A stretch of DNA of 41,550 nucleotides from Candidatus Peribacteraceae bacterium (GTDB taxonomy: Bacteria; Patescibacteriota; Gracilibacteria; Peribacterales; Peribacteraceae): assembly GCA_030750465.1 (NCBI GenBank), contig JASMHZ010000009.1:1-41550 (forward strand). The letters run 5' to 3'. Below the pieces are notes generated by a model. That model was not told the origin of the DNA, made no database searches, and saw only the letters and a program-made list of their open reading frames with translations. This document shows positions 35,447 to 41,550 of the stretch, in pieces; positions within the stretch are counted from its first letter, which is position 1, and each line of letters begins with the position of its first letter. A program made the position numbers and the translations under genes.

Positions 35447-35704
35447 CTACAGTCCACACATGCGACAAATCCGAGGAATAACCAGGAGTGTGAAAGCAAT
35501 CGTACACCAGATCGCCAAAATCAAACTGAGCCAACTGTCCACAATCTGTGAAATCTCAATTTTGCCATCCATCCATGGAGATAATATTGAAATCAAAGAT
35601 ATCAGGAAGCTGATAGCCAACAACATATCCAACCATCCAAATGTTGAGGGCTCTTTTTGCTTACACCTCTTCTTACTGAGCTCATTTCTTCTCATCGCAC
35701 TCAT
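35447..35704 (-). CDS. Small membrane protein (85 aa)
   Basis: Two hydrophobic segments LDMLLAISFLISLISILSPW and SWLSLILAIWCTIAFTLLVIP; preferred over the overlapping plus ORF. Confidence 0.5.
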   Translation of the reverse strand: MSAMRRNELSKKRCKQKEPSTFGWLDMLLAISFLISLISILSPWMDGKIEISQIVDSWLSLILAIWCTIAFTLLVIPRICRMCGL

Positions 35705-35820
35705 TTCAGATTCTCCTTTGCGAATGCTTCAATTGAAGGATCAACCTAACCAAACGTCACCTCAAAGACTAAATCATTTGCCTTGAAAAACAACAGAAAT
35801 CAGCCCAAAAATAATGACTA

Positions 35821-35852
35821 AACGAATTAACGAAATAACGAATTAACGTTAT
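35821..35852. repeat. Octameric short tandem repeat
   Basis: aacgaatt aacgaaat aacgaatt aacgttat. Confidence 0.8.
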
Positions 35853-35862
35853 TATCGACCTA

Positions 35863-36867
35863 ATGAAAGCTTTTATTTTAGCCGGCGGCTTTGCCACCCG
35901 CCTCTGGCCTCTGACCGAGAAAAGGGCCAAGCCTCTGCTTCCACTAGCCGGAAAGCCGATAATCTCGCATATTGTGGAGAAGATACCGGAGGATATTCCA
36001 ATAACTGTAAGTACTAACGCTGTATTTATGGAGGGCTTTGAGCAGTGGAAGAAGGATTTAAACCGGGATAATCTGGAGATATTGATTGAGGATACGAGGA
36101 GTGACGACCAGAAACTGGGGGCGCTAGGGGCAGTTAGTCAGTGGATACAATCTGAGAGTATTGATGAAGATGTATTACTTCTGACTGGTGATAATTATTT
36201 CGGATTTGAAATTAGTGACTTCATCGAAGCTTATTCGAACGGTACTCCCATCCTTGCCGCCTTTGATATTGGAGATGAAATCAAGGCTAGATCTTTTGGG
36301 ACTGTAATTCTTGAGAAATCTAAGAAACCGACAACCGACAACCGACAACCGACAACCGATATTATCTCAGCATTTGAAGAGAAGCCCAAAGAACCTTCAT
36401 CGACTATTGTCAGTACAGGTTGTTCCATTCTTCCTGAGAGCTCTCTCCCTGTTTTGGTTGAATATGCAAAAGAACACCCTGACAATGTAGGTGGAATTTT
36501 TGAAGAATTCTTGAACCCGAAAACCGAAAACCGAAAACCGATTGCCGTTCAGGCCTTCACTTTTACAAACCCTTGGTTCGACATAGGATCCTTTGAAGCT
36601 TATCTGGAGGCAACTCGCGAGCTTGTGGGTGAAAAGATTGTAATAGAAGAGGGTGCAAGCTTGGAACATACCAATTGCGAAGGAAGCGTCGTAGTAGGAG
36701 CAGGTTCCAAAGTGAATCGAAGCGAGCTCAAGGACGTTGTAATATTTGAAGGATCGACGATTGAGGACTGCAATCTGGAAAACTGTATTATTGACCTCAA
36801 TTGCTCGCTTAAGGGTGTGGATTTAAGGGGGAAGATGATAAGAGAGAATACAAGATTATTGCGTTAA
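35863..36867 (+). CDS. NDP-sugar nucleotidyltransferase (RmlA/GlmU/ManC-like)
   Basis: MKAFILAGGFATRLWPLTEKRAKPLLPLAGKPIISHIVEKI; LLLTGDNYF; FEEKPKEP; WFDIGSFEAYLEA; C-terminal hexapeptide-like repeats. Confidence 0.9.
   Translation: MKAFILAGGFATRLWPLTEKRAKPLLPLAGKPIISHIVEKIPEDIPITVSTNAVFMEGFEQWKKDLNRDNLEILIEDTRSDDQKLGALGAVSQWIQSESIDEDVLLLTGDNYFGFEISDFIEAYSNGTPILAAFDIGDEIKARSFGTVILEKSKKPTTDNRQPTTDIISAFEEKPKEPSSTIVSTGCSILPESSLPVLVEYAKEHPDNVGGIFEEFLNPKTENRKPIAVQAFTFTNPWFDIGSFEAYLEATRELVGEKIVIEEGASLEHTNCEGSVVVGAGSKVNRSELKDVVIFEGSTIEDCNLENCIIDLNCSLKGVDLRGKMIRENTRLLR
36328..36359 (+). repeat. Heptameric tandem repeat (ccgacaa)x4.6 within coding sequence
   Basis: ccgacaa ccgacaa ccgacaa ccgacaa ccga encoding PTTDNRQPTTD. 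Confidence 0.95.
36517..36541 (+). repeat. Heptameric tandem repeat (ccgaaaa)x3.5 within coding sequence
   Basis: ccgaaaa ccgaaaa ccgaaaa ccga encoding PKTENRKP. Confidence 0.92.
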
Positions 36868-37066
36868 TAAGGTAGATTTGATCTATTACTAAATTGCCAA
36901 ATTGTTCGGCAGAGCGTTACTTGCAATTGTAGTAATAATAGCTCGTATCGGAGTTCTTAACTCGCTCAGCGAACAATTTAACAGTTTAGCAATTTAACGA
37001 TGTAACACTTTAATTAACCACCAATTACATTGCCCCCAGCACATCATGCCATTAGACTTTACTCCT

Positions 37067-37732
37067 ATGAAAAAATTATTCCTCATCTCATCATTTTTGC
37101 TTCTATCCGCCTGCGGAGAACCAACTTTGGTACTTGACGTTGAATACTCCACAGATGAACCCGAATTATTGGACATTTTGGAGACTGCGACAGAAAACGT
37201 TATAGAAAGAATGGCATTTGCGATTGAAAATCAGGTTCCAGATATAGAGGTTCAGGACAAGGGAGATAAACTTAGGTTTACAGTCGGGCTAATGCATAAA
37301 GCCACAGCTGATCAATTGGCTGAAAGCTTGGCAAGGCCTTTGGATGTTGTTTTCGCATTACAAGCAGAAGAAGGCGAAGCTCCTGACATTACTAACGAGA
37401 ATTACGGCGACTTTGTAAAAACCGATTTGGCAGGTGAACACATACAATGGGTGTCCGCAGAAGGGCACGAAAGCGAAGACTCAGGAGAAGCCAATGTTGC
37501 AATATCATTGAAAGAAGATGGTGGAAAGATTTGGAGCGATATTGTTCAGAACAACGCCGGCAGAAAGACGGGCCTCTTTGTACGCGGAGGACTGGTTTCT
37601 CTGACAGCTGTAAAAGAGGGAGGAACCGGCTCTACAATTTATATATCAGGAATCCCCAGCTTCACACTTGCACGTATATTCTCGGAAGATATCATTGTTG
37701 GGACGTATGCTAAATTTGTCGTTGTTAAATGA
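37067..37732 (+). CDS. Lipoprotein resembling the SecD periplasmic P1 domain
   Basis: Lipobox LLLSACGEP; GGKIWSDIVQNNAGRKTGLFVRGGLVSLTAVKEG..TIYISGIPSF parallels SecD GGEIFHELTKNNVSKRIAIFVGGQLVSAPTVQTE..IAIITGSRTF encoded next door. Confidence 0.7.
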   Translation: MKKLFLISSFLLLSACGEPTLVLDVEYSTDEPELLDILETATENVIERMAFAIENQVPDIEVQDKGDKLRFTVGLMHKATADQLAESLARPLDVVFALQAEEGEAPDITNENYGDFVKTDLAGEHIQWVSAEGHESEDSGEANVAISLKEDGGKIWSDIVQNNAGRKTGLFVRGGLVSLTAVKEGGTGSTIYISGIPSFTLARIFSEDIIVGTYAKFVVVK

Positions 37733-37736
37733 ATTC

Positions 37737-37764
37737 AGCTTACTAGCTTCTAACTTTTAGCTTC
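37737..37764. repeat. Degenerate heptameric short tandem repeat
   Basis: agcttac tagcttc taacttt tagcttc; complementary-looking arm aagctaatggagctataagctaatgaagcta around 37806-37838. Confidence 0.75.
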
Positions 37765-37891
37765 TTTAGCTTTGGCTGGTTCTTGTCTATAATTTGCCAC
37801 AAATGGAAGCTAATGGAGCTATAAGCTAATGAAGCTAAATATTCAAGAAAAACCCTCCCCCAATCCCTATTAAATCTCTACAATATCCGCA

Positions 37892-40318
37892 ATGTTTGAA
37901 CGCCGTTCCCGCCTTTGGCCGTCTCTGACTATCGTAATTGCAATTTTGGTCGTAGTTATAGCATTGCCACAGGAGAAACGCACATGGGTTCCTTCTTTTC
38001 TAAGGATTCCTAAGCTTCATTATGGTTTGGATCTGATTGGGGGTACTCAATTGGATTTTAGAATCTCTGAAAGAGAAATGAGGGAACAAACAGAATCGTT
38101 GGAGGCAGATATCGTAACTATGGAAAAAGAAGGCGCTCCTCCGGAGAAGCTTAACGCTGCGCGAGCCCAGATAATTGCTCTGCAGGAACAACAGCAGACA
38201 ATTGTTGAAGCTATACGCACAGTTTTGGAACGACGCATTAATGCACTTGGCGTTAGCGAGGCAGTTATAACGCCGTCATATATAGGAAACGAGAAGCACT
38301 TGCTGGTTGAATGTCCCGGAGTTGTAAACACCCAAGATTGCATCGATACTGTAGGTAAAACTATCAAACTTGAGTTTAAGGAAGAATTTACAGAGCCTAC
38401 CGAAGAGTTCGAAGTTAGCGTAAATGATCGAGTTGCCAGCGCCTTATCCAGAATCACAGAAAGTGGAGAGACATTGTCGCTTGTAGGACAAGACCTTAGT
38501 GACGAGCTTGGTGTAGGATTCGAAGATGAACGTGCCTACTTCTACGACGAACTGCATGCGGGGCTGGAAGTAATGTGGGATCGCAGTCCTTCGTCTGGTG
38601 TAAAAAAGTTTGAAGGAAGTATCTCTATCCCCGAACAAGTTGATGGAGAAATCGTATTCAACGACTATCCTGGAATTTTCCTCGCCGAAGTAACCAAGGA
38701 AAACGAGAAAATTGCACGCGTAATCACAGATCCTGCTATTGCCTTGGAGCATTTGGCGAATACTAATGAAGGCTTATCTTTTGAAAGCTTTGAAGATCAA
38801 GTTTTAGAAAATGAATCGGATCCTGTTGAACAAGCTTTGAAAGCTACGATTGTTGGACGTATGCAGAACGTTAGTATTGATGAGAAAACAATGCAGATCA
38901 TTTACCTCAAGTCTCTTGATAAAGGGGCGGAAGAAATGTCTGCGAGCCACATCCTGATTGCATATAAAGGAACCTTGTCTGCAGAAGAAGATGTGACTAG
39001 AACTCGATCGGAAGCGCAAGAGTTTGTACAAGAGCTTAAGAAGAGAATTGCAGAAGGTGAAATTTTTGAAGATTTGGCTAAGGAGTTTTCCGACGGACCT
39101 TCTGGTTCGGAGGGAGGAAGTCTGGGAACCTTCGGCCAAGGTGCAATGGTACCAGTGTTCGAGCAAGCCGCGTTTGCATTGAGCGAAGGTAAAATCAGTG
39201 AGCCAGTTGAAACCCAATTTGGTTTCCATCTTATTCGAGCAGACAGCGCTTTAATCACTAAGCCAGACATTGCTTCATACGATGTACTTACTATCAAAGA
39301 CGATAATGCTTCTGACCTCTCTCTTAAATACAAGACCGACATGGAAAACAGGAAAGTGGAACGCGAAGAAGAAGCTGCTTATATACGTACCCTTTTCTTC
39401 TCTTTGCTCCCAACAGGATGGAAAGATACATCGCTTGATGGAAAACATTTCCAATCCGCAACAGTCACACTGGATTCGACCACTAACCTTCCTGTGGTTC
39501 AGATAATGTTCGATGCGCAGGGAGGCGAGATCTTCCATGAGCTTACAAAGAATAATGTTAGCAAAAGAATCGCAATTTTTGTTGGAGGACAATTGGTCTC
39601 TGCACCAACGGTTCAAACAGAGATCGCAGGAGGAATTGCGATAATCACCGGAAGCAGAACATTCGAGGAAGCAAAGACTCTCGCACAGGATCTAAATACA
39701 GGCGCAATTCCGGCTCCTATCTATCTGACAGGCCAAAGGACTGTGGAGGCTACTCTCGGTGCAAAAGCACTCCAGACCTCTGTAAAGGCTGCTCTGATCG
39801 GCATAGCCATTCTTATGCTCTTTATGATCTTGATGTACAGACTTATGGGGCTTTTGGCAGACTTGGCATTGTTTGTTTACGCTCTGATATTTTTGACAGT
39901 GCTTAAGCTTCCTCTGTTCCTTCTGTCTGACCAGTACATTGTTCTAACTCTCGCAGGAATGGCCGGAATAATTCTCTCGATTGGAATGGCAGTTGATGCA
40001 AATATTCTAATTTTTGAAAGGATTAAAGAGGAACTTAGGAAGGGCAAATTATATAAGACCGCGGTTGAGACCGGCTTTGAGCGTGCATGGCCAAGCATTC
40101 GCGATGGTAACGTTTCAACGTTTATAACCTGCATAGTCCTGTTTACAATTGGAACTTCCATAGTCCGCGGATTCGCCGCAACTCTTGGTATGGGAGTCTT
40201 GATCTCTATGTTCTCTGCAATTGTTGTGACCAGATTTTTACTTAGGCAACTCGCCAAGTCTCCGATTTCGGAGAATATGGAAATGTTTGGAATTAAAAGA
40301 GAGATAACCGAGGAATAA
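37892..40318 (+). CDS. secD: Protein translocase subunit SecD with inserted PpiC-type (parvulin) domain
   Basis: LHYGLDLIGGTQLDFRI at the N-terminus; inserted ASHILIAYKG...GEIFEDLAKEFSDGPSGSEGGSLGTFGQGAMVPVFEQAAFALSEGKISEPVETQFGFHLIRAD; C-terminal SecD TM domain with AGIILSIGMAVDANILIFERIKEEL. Confidence 0.93.
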   Translation: MFERRSRLWPSLTIVIAILVVVIALPQEKRTWVPSFLRIPKLHYGLDLIGGTQLDFRISEREMREQTESLEADIVTMEKEGAPPEKLNAARAQIIALQEQQQTIVEAIRTVLERRINALGVSEAVITPSYIGNEKHLLVECPGVVNTQDCIDTVGKTIKLEFKEEFTEPTEEFEVSVNDRVASALSRITESGETLSLVGQDLSDELGVGFEDERAYFYDELHAGLEVMWDRSPSSGVKKFEGSISIPEQVDGEIVFNDYPGIFLAEVTKENEKIARVITDPAIALEHLANTNEGLSFESFEDQVLENESDPVEQALKATIVGRMQNVSIDEKTMQIIYLKSLDKGAEEMSASHILIAYKGTLSAEEDVTRTRSEAQEFVQELKKRIAEGEIFEDLAKEFSDGPSGSEGGSLGTFGQGAMVPVFEQAAFALSEGKISEPVETQFGFHLIRADSALITKPDIASYDVLTIKDDNASDLSLKYKTDMENRKVEREEEAAYIRTLFFSLLPTGWKDTSLDGKHFQSATVTLDSTTNLPVVQIMFDAQGGEIFHELTKNNVSKRIAIFVGGQLVSAPTVQTEIAGGIAIITGSRTFEEAKTLAQDLNTGAIPAPIYLTGQRTVEATLGAKALQTSVKAALIGIAILMLFMILMYRLMGLLADLALFVYALIFLTVLKLPLFLLSDQYIVLTLAGMAGIILSIGMAVDANILIFERIKEELRKGKLYKTAVETGFERAWPSIRDGNVSTFITCIVLFTIGTSIVRGFAATLGMGVLISMFSAIVVTRFLLRQLAKSPISENMEMFGIKREITEE

Positions 40319-40351
40319 CAAATCAATCTCCACTTATGTATAATCCATACA

Positions 40352-40864
40352 ATGCTTAATACAATGGAGCTTTCACCGAATCAAGTTATTACTCTGCATG
40401 ACTTCCCGTTGCATAGTGAACAGGTTCTGAAACTCTATTTCAGAATGTATCAGCAAAACTGCGGTAATATTGTTCCCACTTGTCCTGTACTTAAAAAAGA
40501 TCTTGTCCATGTAGCCTTCACAGGGAAAACGAAAGATTCTTATGACGAATATATTGCAAATAATCCCCAGGTTGATTTCTTTTTGCTCGATGGCAGTCAC
40601 AAGACAACAGCTGCAACGCTCGCCAGAACACCATTGAGCGTAATAGTCTTTGAAAAAGATGAAGACATACAAGAAGCAAAAGAACTTGTAATTAAAGGAG
40701 AACTATTAAGCCTAACAGTTGGAGACTCTATTCAAGAAAATGTAGAAATATTAAAGGGGTACTTCGATAAAAAGCCTACTTTCCAAACAGTTGAAGAAAA
40801 AACTTTACTTTTAGTTGAAAAAGGCAAAATACCTAACTACATGATTGAGTTTTATCATCAATAG
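40352..40864 (+). CDS. ParB/sulfiredoxin-like nuclease-fold protein
   Basis: VDFFLLDGSHKTTAATLARTPLSVIVFE resembles the ParB/Srx DGxHR motif; rest unassigned. Confidence 0.5.
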   Translation: MLNTMELSPNQVITLHDFPLHSEQVLKLYFRMYQQNCGNIVPTCPVLKKDLVHVAFTGKTKDSYDEYIANNPQVDFFLLDGSHKTTAATLARTPLSVIVFEKDEDIQEAKELVIKGELLSLTVGDSIQENVEILKGYFDKKPTFQTVEEKTLLLVEKGKIPNYMIEFYHQ

Positions 40865-40890
40865 AAATGCTATTTAGACTACTCTAAAGA

Positions 40891-40908
40891 ACCATTCGCG
40901 CGAATGGT
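40891..40908. promoter_or_regulatory. Perfect 18-bp palindrome between convergent genes
   Basis: accattcgcgcgaatggt. Confidence 0.6.
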
Positions 40909-40926
40909 AGACTAATTAATAATATT

Positions 40927-41550
40927 TTAATTATTCTCCGGATTAACCGTATCTTGTCCTCCCAGCTCAGGATCTATTTCAGCAAGCCATGTAAGTAATT
41001 TGCCTCTATCCTCTCTGCCTTGCATCATTGCATCCACGCTCCCCCAACCGAATTTGTCGGACGCTTCTTTCATCATTCTTTGCCCTTCTCCATATACAAC
41101 ATCCGGTTGTCCGGATCGCACATGAGACAATCCATTTCCCGTTCTCTGATTCGCAAACAGTTCTGCATGTCCTTCGTTAGCCCTAAGTGACACAGGCACT
41201 TGCAATGTATGGCCAAACTCATGCCAGCTAGCATGTCTCATTTGTGCAATATCCGCCTGTGATCTAAGAGTTGCAAAGCGATTCTCATTTAATTCTCCGG
41301 ATCCTTTCGCCCCAAGCATCGCCTGCCCCAGCCTTGAATCATCTCCCAAGTTGCTAAGAGACATATCTCTATTATCATTAGTAGCATCCTCAACCACTTG
41401 CTCTCTTTCTTCTGCAACAATTCTTAATTCAGGATCAACCATTGTTTTTGCCCCATCATCTCCCACTGCTTCATCCAAGAGCAACTGATGCAGATCTGTT
41501 TTGAAACGACTTTCAAATGCACCCACATTTGCAGCTGAGCGCGCGGCTTG
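40927..41550 (-). CDS. Putative HEXXH zincin-like protein (partial, 5' end likely outside window)
   Basis: HASWHEFGHTLQVPVSLRANEGHAELFANQRTGNG with HEXXH and downstream Glu. The frame stays open to the window end (QAARSAAN before the GTG at 41526). Confidence 0.65.
   Translation of the reverse strand, partial: QAARSAANVGAFESRFKTDLHQLLLDEAVGDDGAKTMVDPELRIVAEEREQVVEDATNDNRDMSLSNLGDDSRLGQAMLGAKGSGELNENRFATLRSQADIAQMRHASWHEFGHTLQVPVSLRANEGHAELFANQRTGNGLSHVRSGQPDVVYGEGQRMMKEASDKFGWGSVDAMMQGREDRGKLLTWLAEIDPELGGQDTVNPENN

Noticed and set aside
38804-39342. Overlapping minus-strand ORFs of 141 and 146 aa in secD
   Set aside because: Antisense to the SecD/parvulin frame; no independent evidence.
1-41550. 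CRISPR array or prophage
   Set aside because: Repeats found are tandem heptamers/octamers or palindromic elements without regular unique spacers; no cas, capsid, terminase, integrase or transposase motifs recognised.

Overview
The 41.5 kb window looks like a chromosomal segment of a Candidate-Phyla-Radiation-like bacterium, possibly Peregrinibacteria/Peribacteria. That placement is inferred from protein style and repeat content and was not tested. From left to right it holds: the 3' part of uvrC, with a GNAT-like domain inserted into its catalytic half; an orphan ribbon-helix-helix gene missed by the ORF track; a PH-domain membrane protein, a family 2 glycosyltransferase, a GIY-YIG protein and tRNA-Glu(CTC); small hypotheticals and a SEC-C protein. 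An unusual block of about 17 kb follows (5977-23309). It contains a SNF2-type helicase fused to a class I SAM methyltransferase, two small hypotheticals, and two adjacent giant proteins (about 1704 and 2214 aa) built from the same degenerate ~120-aa helical repeat. The boundary between the two giant ORFs falls inside one repeat unit. They therefore look like halves of one ~3,900-aa protein joined by a +1 frame change or by stop/start coupling. This block is the best candidate for an undescribed system. Next is a CsoR-regulated copper/silver module: Met-rich secreted peptide, His/Met lipoprotein, CusB-like adaptor, CusA-like RND pump with its three Met ligands, Cys-rich secreted peptide, DUF318/ArsP-like permease and DsbA. 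The right part has rlmD, a secreted HEXXH peptidase, a truncated CoA_binding_3 membrane protein, an NDP-sugar nucleotidyltransferase with out-of-frame heptamer repeats in its coding sequence, a SecD-P1-like lipoprotein, a SecD with an inserted parvulin domain, a ParB/Srx-like protein and a partial HEXXH protein. Period-7/8 short tandem repeats recur throughout, many of them intergenic. No CRISPR array, rRNA or transposase was seen.
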